A stretch of DNA of 64,000 bases from UBA10649 sp963700255 (GCA_963700255.1 CAVOWW010000024.1:186001-250000); one strand, 5' to 3'. Positions 23,348 through 32,177 are shown, counted from the first letter of the stretch. Numbers and translations: made by a program. The notes: generated from the sequence alone by a model not told the origin.

Positions 23348-24562
23348 ATGACCCGATCGCTCATCGTGGAGGCCGACGGCGGCTCCCGCGGCAATCCCGG
23401 CCCGGCTGCCTACGGCGCCGTCGTGCGCGACGCGGTGACCGGAGTGGTGCTCGCCGAGCTCGCCGAGTACCTCGGAGAGGTGAGCAACAACGTCGCCGAG
23501 TACCGCGGGGCCATCGCCGGGCTCGAGCACGCCCACCAGATCGACCCGTCCGCGACGGTGGAGATGCGCCTCGACTCCAAGCTCATCGTCGAGCAGATGA
23601 GCGGGCGCTGGCAGATCAAGCACCCCGACATGCGCACCCTGGCCAAGCGGGCGCGTGCGGTGTTCCCGCCCGGCCAGGTGACCTACACCTGGGTCCCGCG
23701 CGAGCGGAACAAGCTCGCCGATGCCCTCGTGAACGAGATGATCGACGGGGCGCTGCTGCAGGGCGCCTCCCGGATCGCCAGGATCGACGGCCCGCCCAGC
23801 GACGACGTCCTCGCGGAGGACGTCGTCGGGAGCATCGATGTCGAGCGCAGCCGGGCCGTGGTCAGCGAGTCCGCCGTCAAGCAGCCCCGGAACGTCCTGG
23901 TGGGGTGGGCCGACCTGGGCGCCCCGACCTACACCGTTCTCGCGAGGCATGGCGCCACGGCCCTGAGCCTGGAGAAGAGGTTCAGCGGTCGTGGTGGCGT
24001 GGACGCCCCGCTCGCACCCCTCGGCGAGGCCCAGGCGCGGGCGCTCGCCGTCGAGATCGCGACCCGGGGCGGGATCGACCGCATCGTCAGCTCCCCGCTG
24101 CTGCGTACGCGCCAGACGGCAGGGTTCGTATCGGAGGCGATCGGTCTCGACGTCGAGATCGAGGACGGCTTCGCCGAGTGCGGCTTCGGCGAGTGGGACG
24201 GGCACACCTTCGCGGAGGTGCGCGAGCGGTGGCCGGTGCACCTGGAGGAGTGGCTGGCCTCGACCGACGTGGCACCGCCCGGAGGCGAGTCGTTCGCCGC
24301 CTGCCGTGATCGCGTGACGGCAGCTCGGGCGCGCCTCGTCGAGCGCTGCTCCGGTGAACGGGTGCTGGTAGTCGCGCACGTCACGCCCATCAAGCTCCTC
24401 GTGAGCGCCGCCGTGGGCGCACCGCTGGAGAGCGTGTACCGCATGGAACTGCCGCCGTGCTCGCTGAGCACCCTCGCGTGGTTCCCGGACGGCAACGCGT
24501 CGATGTTCAGCTTCGCCGAGGCGGCGCACCTGCGCGACGTGCAGGCGCCGCACGGCACCTGA
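23348..24562 (+). CDS. Bifunctional RNase HI / histidine phosphatase (CobC-like)
   Basis: A 404-residue fusion. Residues 1-145 are RNase HI: EADGGSRGNPG, NVAEYRGA, LDSKLIVEQMSG and ERNKLADALVN carry the DEDD residues; it cuts RNA in RNA-DNA hybrids. Residues 200-404 are a histidine-phosphatase domain with VLARHGAT (phospho-His), SSPLLRTRQTA and AHVTPI, like alpha-ribazole phosphatase CobC. The M. tuberculosis homologue Rv2228c has both activities. The phosphatase half could serve the cobalamin pathway at the other end of this window. ATG at 23348 is 13 bases after the zinc-ribbon gene. Confidence 0.93.
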   Translation: MTRSLIVEADGGSRGNPGPAAYGAVVRDAVTGVVLAELAEYLGEVSNNVAEYRGAIAGLEHAHQIDPSATVEMRLDSKLIVEQMSGRWQIKHPDMRTLAKRARAVFPPGQVTYTWVPRERNKLADALVNEMIDGALLQGASRIARIDGPPSDDVLAEDVVGSIDVERSRAVVSESAVKQPRNVLVGWADLGAPTYTVLARHGATALSLEKRFSGRGGVDAPLAPLGEAQARALAVEIATRGGIDRIVSSPLLRTRQTAGFVSEAIGLDVEIEDGFAECGFGEWDGHTFAEVRERWPVHLEEWLASTDVAPPGGESFAACRDRVTAARARLVERCSGERVLVVAHVTPIKLLVSAAVGAPLESVYRMELPPCSLSTLAWFPDGNASMFSFAEAAHLRDVQAPHGT

Positions 24563-24568
24563 TCGGCA

Positions 24569-25345
24569 TCAGTGCTGGTCGACGATGACGTCGATCGAGG
24601 TCGGCTCCCCTCTCCGGGCGCGGTGAGCCTCGACTCGGAAGCCGAGCGCGTCCAGCGCCTGCACGAACGCGGCCGGCGTGCGCGGAGTGCGACGGGACGA
24701 CAGCAGGGCTCGAACCAGCCGCCCCTTCGTTGCCTTGTTGTGATGGCTCACGATCGTCCGACGGCCGGCACTCTCCTGCAGCACGCGCACGGTGACGGTC
24801 CGCTTCGCCGCGGACGCCGGCACCGGGCCGAGAGCCACGTACCCGCCTGACCGCAGGTCGATGATCAGGCCCTCGACGGATTCGATCGCGGCCGAGACCG
24901 GGTCGCGCCAGGCCCGCGACAGCGGCCCGAGCCCCGGAAGGGTGGTTCCTGCGCTGAGCCGGTAGGCGGGGATGAGGTCGCTCGGCCGCACGAGGCCCCA
25001 CAGCGCTGACGCGATGGCGACCTGCTCGTCGGCCCGCCGCCGCCCCGCCGCAGTGAGCCCGCAGTAGTCCAGCGCCTCGTAGAGCACTCCGGTGTAGACC
25101 TCGATCGCCGGGGCGCAGGGCTCCCCGCGCAGCAGGGTGTTGGCCCCCACCTCGCCCCGCTGGGTCGGCCCGAGTCCGAGCGTGGCGGCGGCCACGTCGA
25201 CATCGCCTCGGCACAGGTCGATCAGGGCGGTCAGGACCTGCTCGCGCATGGCCTCGAGTGCGGGAAACGAGAGGGCGCACGGGTCGACGGCCGGTCCCTC
25301 GAGGGCGGCGGACTTGCCCTCGCTGGGAGGGAGCAGGATGAGCAC
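24569..25345 (-). CDS. yaaA: YaaA family peroxide-stress protein
   Basis: A 258-residue DUF328/YaaA protein starting MLILLPPSEGKS (initiator GTG) with the conserved LYEALDY, LWGLVRPSDLIPAYRL and SHHNKATKGRL segments. In E. coli YaaA lowers free iron and protects DNA under peroxide stress. GTG at 25345 begins the conserved motif; the ATG at 25435 would overlap the divergent methyltransferase. The 28-base gap to the methyltransferase must hold both translation starts. Confidence 0.9.
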   Translation of the reverse strand: MLILLPPSEGKSAALEGPAVDPCALSFPALEAMREQVLTALIDLCRGDVDVAAATLGLGPTQRGEVGANTLLRGEPCAPAIEVYTGVLYEALDYCGLTAAGRRRADEQVAIASALWGLVRPSDLIPAYRLSAGTTLPGLGPLSRAWRDPVSAAIESVEGLIIDLRSGGYVALGPVPASAAKRTVTVRVLQESAGRRTIVSHHNKATKGRLVRALLSSRRTPRTPAAFVQALDALGFRVEAHRARRGEPTSIDVIVDQH

Positions 25346-25373
25346 CTTGCGCAGGCTAACGAAGGGCACGCAC

Positions 25374-26225
25374 ATGGCAAACGCAGGAAACCTCGAACAC
25401 TGGGAGGACCTCGCCGCGTTCCATGGCACGGGCAACGACCGCTACTACGACGTCGCCGCGCTGGTCAGCGGCGAGATGACCCTCCGCGGGCTGGAGGCCG
25501 AGGCCATCGATCTCGCGACCGGCGGGACCGGCGTTGGCGGCCTCGAGGTGGCGCACGTGCAGTCGCACATCGGTATCGACACGATCCACCTGGCCCGCCT
25601 GGGCGCGAGGGTGACGGCATTCGACTTCTCGCCCATGGCGCTGCAGCGCCTGCGCGAGCTGGCTGCCGAGTGCGCCGTCGACGTGCGCACCGTGGTCGCG
25701 GACTCGCAGGAGCTGGCCGGCCCGAAGCACGCGGCCTCGCACGGCCGCTTCGATCTCGTCTACGCGACGGTCGGGGTCATCAGCTGGATCGCCGACCTCG
25801 ACGCCTGGATGCGCGGAGCCGCGGCCCTGCTGAAGCCCGGTGGGCGGCTCGTCCTTCTTGAGCTCCACCCCCTGCTGTGCATGCCCGAGACGACGGACCC
25901 GCTGCTGATGGACTTCCCCTACGTCAACGACGGGGTGCGGCACTACGAGGGGACGGGCTCGTACGCGAACCCGGAGGCCGACCTCTCGTGGTCGATCGAC
26001 CAGTACGCATGGTCCATCGGCGAGACGGTGAACTCCGCGCTGGACGCCGGGCTGGGCGTCGTCCGGCTGCTCGAGCATGTGGCGTCCCCGTTCGACCCGC
26101 GAGGGGACATCCTCGTGCGCGAGGACGACGGGATGTTCCGCCTGCGGCTCGGCCAGGGGCGCGACGGGGCTCCGGGGGAGCCGCTGCCGCTGCTGTTCAC
26201 GCTCGTGGCGGAGAAGGTACGCTGA
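25374..26225 (+). CDS. Class I SAM-dependent methyltransferase
   Basis: A 283-residue methyltransferase. The SAM motif I region reads LEVAHVQSHIGIDTIHLAR, where VQSHIG replaces the usual D-x-G-x-G, followed by GARVTAFDFSP (acidic residue for ribose) and a KPGGRLVLLELHP motif near residue 160. Such HxQxHxG-like forms are common in actinobacterial class I enzymes. The substrate is unknown. ATG at 25374 with GAAGGG upstream. It ends four bases before the RNase P RNA gene. Confidence 0.85.
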   Translation: MANAGNLEHWEDLAAFHGTGNDRYYDVAALVSGEMTLRGLEAEAIDLATGGTGVGGLEVAHVQSHIGIDTIHLARLGARVTAFDFSPMALQRLRELAAECAVDVRTVVADSQELAGPKHAASHGRFDLVYATVGVISWIADLDAWMRGAAALLKPGGRLVLLELHPLLCMPETTDPLLMDFPYVNDGVRHYEGTGSYANPEADLSWSIDQYAWSIGETVNSALDAGLGVVRLLEHVASPFDPRGDILVREDDGMFRLRLGQGRDGAPGEPLPLLFTLVAEKVR

Positions 26226-26229
26226 CACC

Positions 26230-26616
26230 GGACGAGCCAGCCGGGTGATCGCGGCACTTCGGTGCCGAGGAAAGTCCGGACTCCACAGGGCAGGGTGGTG
26301 GGTAACGCCCACCCGGGGTGACCCGCGGGACAGTGCCACAGAGAACAGACCGCCGTGAGCGATCACGGTAAGGGTGAAACGGTGGTGTAAGAGACCACCA
26401 GCGCTGCAGGTGACTGCAGCGGCTCGGTAAACCCCACCCGGAGCAAGGTCAAAAGGGTGGTCCGGACCGCAAGGGCCGGGTCACCTGCGCAGGCGAGCGG
26501 CCCGCTCGATGCCTGCGGGTAGACCGCACCAGGCCGCTGGCAACAGCGGTCGCAGATGGATGATCACCGGTCAGCCTCGGCTGATCACAGAATCCGGCTT
26601 ACAGGCTGGCTCGTCC
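26230..26616 (+). ncRNA. rnpB: RNase P RNA, bacterial type A
   Basis: The catalytic RNA of RNase P. The P1 helix pairs 26230-26242 with 26604-26616. The universally conserved core blocks GAGGAAAGTCCGGACTCC (from ~26268), ACAGAGAACAGACCGCC, GGGTGAAACGGTGGTGTAAG and, at the 3' side, ACAGAATCCGGCTTAC are all present in order. Length ~387 nt fits actinobacterial type A. Confidence 0.97.
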
Positions 26617-26636
26617 CCCACAGCCTCGCCCGGGAG

Positions 26637-26825
26637 TCAGGCGACCCCGCCGGCCTTGCGGCGCTTGTAGAACAGCGTCTGCATGGCCAGTATCCGCCGG
26701 TGCTCGACCTCGAACTCCGCCAGCGCCTCGAGTGCGTCGAGCTCTTCGATGCTGAACACCTCGTAGGGGGCCGACTCCGCCTCGACGGCGGACACGTCCC
26801 GGAGGCGACGGGGTTCCGGCTCCAT
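26637..26825 (-). CDS. Small acidic-helical protein, 62 aa, unknown
   Basis: ATG at 26825. A highly charged helical protein (VFSIEELDALEALAEFEVEHRRILAMQTLFYKRRK) with no signal or membrane segment. It lies between rnpB and the marR gene. Its amphipathic Glu/Leu pattern and clean start suggest a real gene; the longer open frame to 27347 runs through marR. I do not recognise the family. Confidence 0.6.
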   Translation of the reverse strand: MEPEPRRLRDVSAVEAESAPYEVFSIEELDALEALAEFEVEHRRILAMQTLFYKRRKAGGVA

Positions 26826-26893
26826 ACGGGGGACGCTAACACCGTGCGAGGTCCCCGTCGGGGAGCCTGACGCGTGTCGTCCCCCTTGACCGA

Positions 26894-27355
26894 TCAGACT
26901 GATTGGGTCGCGGCGAGGTGGTCGGAGACCTTCTGGCAGGCCGAGCCGAGCGCCGCGAACTCCTGCGGGGTCAGCTGGTCGACCAGGTGGCTGCGCACGC
27001 TCTCCACGTGATCGGGAGCCGTCGCGACGAGCGTGGTCCACCCGAGCTCGGTGAGCACGGCGAACGCTCCGCGCCGGTCGTCGGTGCAATGCTGCCGCTC
27101 GACGAAGCCGGCCTTCTCCATGCGGTCGATCTGGTGGGACAGGCGGCTGCGGGACGAGAGCGTCACCTCGGCAAGGTCGCTCATGCGCATGCGGCGGTCG
27201 GTCACCTCTGACAGCCGCACGAGGATCTCGTAGTCGGCCATGGTCAGGCCGTGCTGCGACTGCAGCTCGCGGGTGAGGCGGTCGTTGAGGAGGAGGGACG
27301 CCGAGAGCCACGCGCGCCAACTGCGTTGCTCGTCCTCGTTCAGCCACCGCGTCAT
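26894..27355 (-). CDS. MarR family transcriptional regulator
   Basis: A 153-residue MarR protein with winged helix-turn-helix: LTMADYEILVRLSEV, MRMSDLAEVTLSSRSRLSHQIDRMEKAGFVER and a wing with TDDRRGAFAVLT. It has one Cys in the wing (QHCTDD) and one near the C-terminus, which could be redox sensors, but the N-terminal OhrR-type Cys is absent. A -10-like TATAGT (27362-27367 on the minus strand) lies 6 bases from the ATG, implying a nearly leaderless message. A GGTT/AACC inverted repeat at 27373-27386 is a possible autoregulatory site. Confidence 0.9.
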   Translation of the reverse strand: MTRWLNEDEQRSWRAWLSASLLLNDRLTRELQSQHGLTMADYEILVRLSEVTDRRMRMSDLAEVTLSSRSRLSHQIDRMEKAGFVERQHCTDDRRGAFAVLTELGWTTLVATAPDHVESVRSHLVDQLTPQEFAALGSACQKVSDHLAATQSV

Positions 27356-27435
27356 GGCACGACTATACCGCTGGTTAGTTGAAACCCGGACTTTTGTCGG
27401 CCCGGCGCTCGTGCCTTGCTCCCCCAGCCGATCGG

Positions 27436-28209
27436 TCAGGCGTCGAGGGCCCACACCCGGACGCCGCCGAGGATGCCCGAGGTGTTGGGCACGATCTCGC
27501 CCTTGGCGCCGATGTCGGCGGGGGACAGGTGCTTGGCGTTGCCGCCACCCACGAAGACCCGGTCGAAGAAGAGCATGTCGTCGAACGCGGCAACGGCCTT
27601 GCGGACGCGCTTCGCCCAGCGCTCGTTGCCGATCTCCTTGCGCTGCGCGTTGCCGAGCGCGATGTCGAACGTCATCCCCTCGCGGAAGGGACCATGGGAG
27701 AGCTCGAGGTGCGGGAGCAGTGCGCCGTCGTTGAAGAGTGCGGTGCCGACTCCGGTGCCCAGCGTCATGACGAACTCGAGCCCTGTTCCGCTGACCACGG
27801 CGCAGCCCTGCATGTCGGCATCGTTGACGACCTTCGTCGGGAGCTGGAACGACTGCGCCAGTGCATGGGCGAGGTCGAAGCCGTGCCACGCCTCGGCGAG
27901 ATCACGGTCGCGCTCGCCGCCGTACTCGGCGCGCGACAGTGACGGCACCTCGATCACGTGGCCGTGCCGCACGAGGCCCGGGAAGCCGACCGACACCCGA
28001 TGCACGCTGAGCAGTGGACGCACCAGTTCGGTCACCGTCTCGACCAGCCGGTCGGGAGGGCACGGGTACGGGGTGTCGACGCGCACGCGCTCCGTCGTCA
28101 TGACGCCCTGGGTGTTGACGATCGATGCCTTGAAGCCACTGCCCCCGATGTCGATCGAGAGCGTGAGGACGTCGGGCGGCCAGACGGTGTCGGTCTTGGC
28201 GGTGGTCAT
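27436..28209 (-). CDS. ppgK: Polyphosphate glucokinase (ROK family)
   Basis: A 257-residue ROK-fold sugar kinase. IDIGGSGFKASIV is the phosphate-binding loop, VNDADMQG holds the catalytic Asp, and TLGTGVGTALF the second phosphate loop. The pattern SVGFPGLVRHGHV and LPHLELSH matches strictly polyphosphate-using glucokinases of actinobacteria, which lack the ROK zinc-binding CxCGxxGC motif; that motif is absent here. The ATG at 28209 directly follows the map stop (no gap), so map and ppgK form an operon. Confidence 0.85.
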   Translation of the reverse strand: MTTAKTDTVWPPDVLTLSIDIGGSGFKASIVNTQGVMTTERVRVDTPYPCPPDRLVETVTELVRPLLSVHRVSVGFPGLVRHGHVIEVPSLSRAEYGGERDRDLAEAWHGFDLAHALAQSFQLPTKVVNDADMQGCAVVSGTGLEFVMTLGTGVGTALFNDGALLPHLELSHGPFREGMTFDIALGNAQRKEIGNERWAKRVRKAVAAFDDMLFFDRVFVGGGNAKHLSPADIGAKGEIVPNTSGILGGVRVWALDA

Positions 28210-29097
28210 CTACCAGGTCCCTTCATCGGTGCCGGTCGGGAGGGTGAGGATCTCGCACCCGGTGTCCGTGACGGCGAGGGTGTGCTCGAACTGGGCGGTC
28301 CATCGACGGTCCTTGGTGACGACCGTCCACTCATCGTCCCAGATCTCGTAGTCGTACGTGCCGAGCGTGATCATCGGCTCGATCGTGAAGGTCATCCCGG
28401 TCTCGATGATGGTGTCGTTACGGGGGTCGTCGTAGTGGGGGATGACCAGCCCTGTGTGGAAGGACGTGCCGATGCCGTGGCCGGTGAAGTCGCGGACGAC
28501 GCCGTAGTCGAAACGCCGGGCGTAGCTCTCGATGACGCGCCCGATCACGCTGATGGTGCGGCCCGGCGCGACCGCCTTGATCGCCCTGCGGGTCGCCTCC
28601 TTCGTGCGCTCCACCAGCAGTCGCACGTCCTCGTCGACGTCACCGACGAGGAAGGTCGCATTCGTGTCACCGTGCACGCCGCCGATGAAGGCCGTGATGT
28701 CGATGTTGCAGATGTCGCCGTCCTCGAGGACGGTCGTGTCCGGTATGCCGTGGCAGATCACCTCGTTGAGGGACGTGCACAGCGACTTCGGGTAGCCGCG
28801 GTAGCCGAGCGTCGACGGGTAGGCGCCGTGATCGCACAGGAACTCGTGGCCGATCCGGTCGAGCTCGTCGGTGGTCACCCCCGGACGGATGGACCGGCCC
28901 ACTTCAGTCAGCGCGTCGGCCGCCAGGCGCCCCGCAATGCGCATGGCGTCGATGGTGTCGTCGTCCTTGCGCTCGGGACCGTCGTAGGGCGTGGGTGCAG
29001 GCTTGCCGACGTACTCGGGGCGGGCGATGGACGTCGGCACCAGGCGCATCGCCGAGACGACCCCCGGCGTCAGGGCAGAGCGCACTCCGGATGACAT
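28210..29097 (-). CDS. map: Type I methionine aminopeptidase, N-terminally extended
   Basis: A 295-residue type I MetAP that removes initiator Met. Metal ligands are visible in CNIDITAFIGGVHGDTN, TGHGIGTSFHTG and FTIEPM. The N-terminal ~40 residues form the PxxPxxP-type linker extension seen in the second actinobacterial MetAP (MapB), RPEYVGKPAPTPYDGPE. ATG at 29097 sits 5-6 bases after a TACACT hexamer, so the message may be leaderless; the longer frame to 29178 overlaps the divergent gene. Confidence 0.94.
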   Translation of the reverse strand: MSSGVRSALTPGVVSAMRLVPTSIARPEYVGKPAPTPYDGPERKDDDTIDAMRIAGRLAADALTEVGRSIRPGVTTDELDRIGHEFLCDHGAYPSTLGYRGYPKSLCTSLNEVICHGIPDTTVLEDGDICNIDITAFIGGVHGDTNATFLVGDVDEDVRLLVERTKEATRRAIKAVAPGRTISVIGRVIESYARRFDYGVVRDFTGHGIGTSFHTGLVIPHYDDPRNDTIIETGMTFTIEPMITLGTYDYEIWDDEWTVVTKDRRWTAQFEHTLAVTDTGCEILTLPTGTDEGTW

Positions 29098-29176
29098 GCG
29101 CTGAGTGTAGATCGGCGCGCCTGTCGCTATGTTTGGGACCGACGCAAGCGCACCGGACGAGTCTGAAGGGAGTGAC

Positions 29177-29335
29177 ATGAGCTGGTACTACTGCCTGGTC
29201 CACCAGCGGGTGGAACCGGAGGAGGGCTGTGCCAACGCGGAGAGGCTCGGCCCCTACGCGACTGAGGCCGAGGCCCAGCACGCGCTGGAGCTGGCGAAGG
29301 CGCGCAACGACGCGTTCGATGCAGGCGACGACTGA
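29177..29335 (+). CDS. Small conserved hypothetical protein, 52 aa
   Basis: ATG at 29177 with GGGAG upstream. The sequence WYYCLVHQRVEPEEGC ... RLGPYATEAEAQHALE recurs in actinobacteria beside map; function unknown. Two Cys could bind metal. Its message ends at the strong palindrome at 29351. Confidence 0.7.
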   Translation: MSWYYCLVHQRVEPEEGCANAERLGPYATEAEAQHALELAKARNDAFDAGDD

Positions 29336-29350
29336 CGGAACGCTCCCATG

Positions 29351-29392
29351 ACATGAGAAGGCCCGCACCGATCGGTGCGGGCCTTCTCATGT
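29351..29392. terminator. 42-bp perfect palindrome, bidirectional terminator
   Basis: An uninterrupted palindrome with arms of 21 bases centred between 29371 and 29372, starting ACATGAGAAGGCCCGCACCG. It lies between the convergent 52-aa gene and the histone-like gene and would form an exceptionally stable hairpin in either transcript. Confidence 0.85.
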
Positions 29393-29413
29393 TCCGTGAG
29401 GAACACCAGATGT

Positions 29414-29872
29414 CTAGCGCTTGCGAGCAGGAGCCTTCCGCGGCGCGGCCTTGCGGACCGGAGCCTTGCGGGCGGGAGCCTTCTTGGCTGCGGCCTTACG
29501 GACCGGAGCCTTCTTCGCAACAGCCTTCTTGGCAGGTGCCTTGCGGGCGGGTGCCTTCTTGACTGCGGCCTTGCGGACCGGAGCCTTGCGGGCGGGTGCC
29601 TTCTTGGCAGGTGCCTTGCGGGCGGGTGCCTTCTTGACTGCGGCCTTGCGAGCCGGAGCCTTGCGGGCCGGAGCCTTCTTCGCAACTGCCTTCTTGGCAG
29701 GTGCCTTGCGGGCCGGAGCCTTCTTCGCAACAGCCTTCTTGGCCGGTGCCTTCTTCGCTGCAGCCTTCTTGGCAGGTGCCTTGCGGGCCGGAGCCTTCTT
29801 CGCAACAGCCTTCTTGGCCGGAGCCTTCTTCGCTGCAGCCTTCTTGGCCGGAGCCTTCTTTGCGACCGCCAC
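29414..29872 (-). CDS. Histone H1-like Lys/Ala-rich protein
   Basis: A 152-residue basic protein made almost only of Lys, Ala, Pro, Arg and Val in repeats of the form KKAPAKKA / RKAPAKKA. No globular HU domain precedes the repeats, so it resembles bacterial H1-like proteins (Hc1/BpH1) or the isolated tail of actinobacterial HupB. It should bind DNA or RNA non-specifically. GTG at 29872 follows GGGAGG and starts right at the repeats. The coding DNA is a set of imperfect tandem repeats of 15 and 24 bases, which may let repeat number vary between strains. Confidence 0.85.
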   Translation of the reverse strand: MAVAKKAPAKKAAAKKAPAKKAVAKKAPARKAPAKKAAAKKAPAKKAVAKKAPARKAPAKKAVAKKAPARKAPARKAAVKKAPARKAPAKKAPARKAPVRKAAVKKAPARKAPAKKAVAKKAPVRKAAAKKAPARKAPVRKAAPRKAPARKR

Positions 29873-30158
29873 GTTGCCTCCCGTGTCGATGGACTCTGCG
29901 CCGTTGCAGAGTTCCCTGTTAACAACTCTGACAGAGCATGACACAAAAGACAAAGGCATTCGCGTCGAAGCGAACGCGCGTGTCGTTGACGTGGTATGCG
30001 AGAAGCGTGCGCGCTGCAGTGTGATGACACCCAGGGTGCATCGGCAGCGAGCCGAAAACTTCATTGTTGCCAGCTAGTTTCGGCAGCACTGTTGTCGCGC
30101 GTCAATGCATGCGCGCAATCGTGGTGATGGTGCGCGCGGATGCAGCGCGTCGCGAAAA
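29873..30158. promoter_or_regulatory. Low-GC upstream region of histone-like gene
   Basis: 286 bases with no gene, clearly less GC-rich than the rest of the window. Next to the gene, three short ACTCTG/CAGAGT blocks (29893-29899, 29906-29913, 29924-29930) can pair in two mutually exclusive ways (7 bp each), an arrangement seen in leader switches. A palindromic TGTTAACA lies at about 29917. The distal part has GCGCG-rich short palindromes and two CTAGTTT-like blocks. No recognisable Rfam-type structure was identified. Confidence 0.5.
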
Positions 30159-31460
30159 CTAGTTGTCGCGTTCGCGTCGAATCGCGCGTTCGCGCACCGC
30201 ATCGGGGCTCGTTCGGTCGTCGTACTTCCACAGCGTCGGGAGTGCCACTGCTGCGATGCCGACGCCGACGATGCACAGGATCCCACCGGAGATGAACGAC
30301 ACGCGCAACGACGTGAGCGACGCCGCGGTACTACTGCGCAGCTGTCCAAGGAGTGGTCCGATTGAGTAGCTGAGCAGCTCGATGCCCGCCATGCGTCCGC
30401 GCACCTCGTCGGGGATCGTCTGGTTCCACATGACGCTGCGGAAGATCCCGCTCACCATGTCGGCACCACCGGCGAGCGCAAGGAAGACCAGTACCCACCA
30501 CAGGTTCTCGCTCACGCCTACCAGTGCAATGCCGAGACCCCAGACCGCAGCGGCGACGACGATCGCCCGTCCGTGTCGATGCACCGATGCCGTCCACCCA
30601 CTCGTCAGGGTGACGACGAGGGATCCCACGGCGCCGGCCGAGTAGAGCAGTCCCAAGGTCCAGGCGCCGCCGAGATCCTCGGCGAGGAACGGGAAGAGCG
30701 CGTAGGGGAAGGCGAAGACCATGGCGATGAGGTCCACCGCGTAGGTGCCGAGCAGGTCCTTGCGGCTCCAGGCGTAGCGCATGCCGTCGGTGATGTGCCG
30801 CAGTGACGGGCGGTCGGCATCGGCGACGGCGCGGATGCTGCGAAGTCGAAGGAGCAGCACGATCGAGATCGCGAACGTCAGCACGTCGACGCCGTACGCG
30901 GCAACCGCGCCGCCGGCGCTGAGAAGCAGGCCGCCGATCGCCGGCCCGATGATGGAGCCCAGCTGCCAGCGAAGCGAGACGAGCGCACTTGCCGCCGCGA
31001 GCTGATCGTGCGCCACAACGCGCGGGATCATCGCGTCCAGTGACGGTCGCTGGAGTCCGTCGACCGCCGCCAGCATCATCGCCACGGCATAGAGCACCCA
31101 CAGCTGCGTCGTCGGCAGCAGGCTGTTGAGCAGCAGCAGTGCGACGAGCACGCCGGAGGCGAACTCGGTGGCGATGACCATGACCTTGCGGTCGACCGAG
31201 TCGGCGAGGGCTCCGCCGTAGAGCCCGAACACGATCAGGGGCACGAGCTCGGCCAGGCCGATGAGCCCGACGGCGACGAAGGAGCCGGTCAGCTGGGCGA
31301 CCTGGAAGGGAAGCGCGACGTAGGTGATCATCGAGCCGAGGTAGGTGACCAGCCCGCTCGCGAAGATGATGCGGAAGTCGCGCGACGTGCGCAGCGGCGT
31401 GACGTCCATGCGCATCCGCGACAGCCAGTGGCGTCGTGGCTCGTCTGCAGGAGCACTCAC
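30159..31460 (-). CDS. MFS transporter (EntS/MFS_3 type)
   Basis: A 433-residue, 12-TM major facilitator protein of the enterobactin-exporter-like MFS_3 group. The loop 2-3 signature reads GALADSVDRKVMV, and the NQTIPDEVRGRMAG loop between helices 8-10 is typical of this group. Substrate unknown. GTG at 31460 is taken as start; MRMDVTPLRTSRDFR begins at an internal ATG 16 residues later and is an alternative. It is divergent from npdG with a 27-base gap. The C-terminal tail is strongly basic. Confidence 0.85.
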   Translation of the reverse strand: MSAPADEPRRHWLSRMRMDVTPLRTSRDFRIIFASGLVTYLGSMITYVALPFQVAQLTGSFVAVGLIGLAELVPLIVFGLYGGALADSVDRKVMVIATEFASGVLVALLLLNSLLPTTQLWVLYAVAMMLAAVDGLQRPSLDAMIPRVVAHDQLAAASALVSLRWQLGSIIGPAIGGLLLSAGGAVAAYGVDVLTFAISIVLLLRLRSIRAVADADRPSLRHITDGMRYAWSRKDLLGTYAVDLIAMVFAFPYALFPFLAEDLGGAWTLGLLYSAGAVGSLVVTLTSGWTASVHRHGRAIVVAAAVWGLGIALVGVSENLWWVLVFLALAGGADMVSGIFRSVMWNQTIPDEVRGRMAGIELLSYSIGPLLGQLRSSTAASLTSLRVSFISGGILCIVGVGIAAVALPTLWKYDDRTSPDAVRERAIRRERDN

Positions 31461-31487
31461 CGGAGAAGTGTGGCAGGATCGCGGCTC

Positions 31488-32177
31488 GTGACCGAGCCGA
31501 CGACTGTCCCCGACCCCCGCCAGCTTCCCGACGTGTCCGGCCTCAGGATCGGGGTCCTCGGCGGAACGGGGGAGCAGGGCCGCGGACTCGCCCGACGCCT
31601 GGCGATGGCTGGTCAGGCCGTCACCATCGGCTCCCGTGACGCCACTCGCGCGGCGTCCATCGCGGCCGAGGTCGGGCTGGGAGTCGAGGGCCTCGCTAAC
31701 CAGGACTGCGCGCGCACGGCCGACATCGCCATCGTCGCGGTGCCGTGGGACGGGCATGCCGCCCTGCTCGAGTCCCTTCGCGACGCACTCGACGGCAAGG
31801 TCGTCGTCGACTGCGTCAATCCGCTGGGCTTCGACAAGCAGGGCGCGTTCGCGCTTCCGGTGGCGGAGGGCTCAGCCGCAGAGCAGGCGGCCGGCATCCT
31901 CGTCGGCAGCCGCGTCGTGGCCGCGTTCCATCACATCTCCGCCGTCCTCCTGCTGGACGAGTCCGTCGACGCCATCGACACCGACGTGCTGGTGCTCGGT
32001 GACGACCGCGAGGCGACCGACCAGGTGCAGGCACTGGCGGGTCGGATCGCCGGCATCCGCGGCATCTACGGCGGCCGTCTCCGCAACGCCGGGCAGGTGG
32101 AGGCGATGACCGCCAACCTGATCTCGATGAACCGGCGGTACAAGGTGCACGCCGGCATCCGCGTCACCGACGTCTAG
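31488..32177 (+). CDS. npdG: F420H2:NADP+ oxidoreductase
   Basis: A 229-residue Fno/NpdG-type enzyme that exchanges hydride between coenzyme F420 and NADP. The Rossmann motif GVLGGTGEQGRGLARRL and the NADP-binding IGSRD are present, followed by VVDCVNPLGF and the F420-side segment AAFHHISAVLL. It implies that the organism makes F420. GTG at 31488. The stop codon lies in the first copy of a 15-bp direct repeat. Confidence 0.9.
   Translation: MTEPTTVPDPRQLPDVSGLRIGVLGGTGEQGRGLARRLAMAGQAVTIGSRDATRAASIAAEVGLGVEGLANQDCARTADIAIVAVPWDGHAALLESLRDALDGKVVVDCVNPLGFDKQGAFALPVAEGSAAEQAAGILVGSRVVAAFHHISAVLLLDESVDAIDTDVLVLGDDREATDQVQALAGRIAGIRGIYGGRLRNAGQVEAMTANLISMNRRYKVHAGIRVTDV

Noticed and set aside
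29430..29870. Regular short repeats resembling a CRISPR array
   Set aside because: The repeats are contiguous without unique spacers and encode the KKAPAKKA protein repeats.
29421..30077. A 218-codon plus-strand frame opposite the histone-like gene
   Set aside because: It is the complement of the Lys/Ala repeats and has no ribosome binding site.
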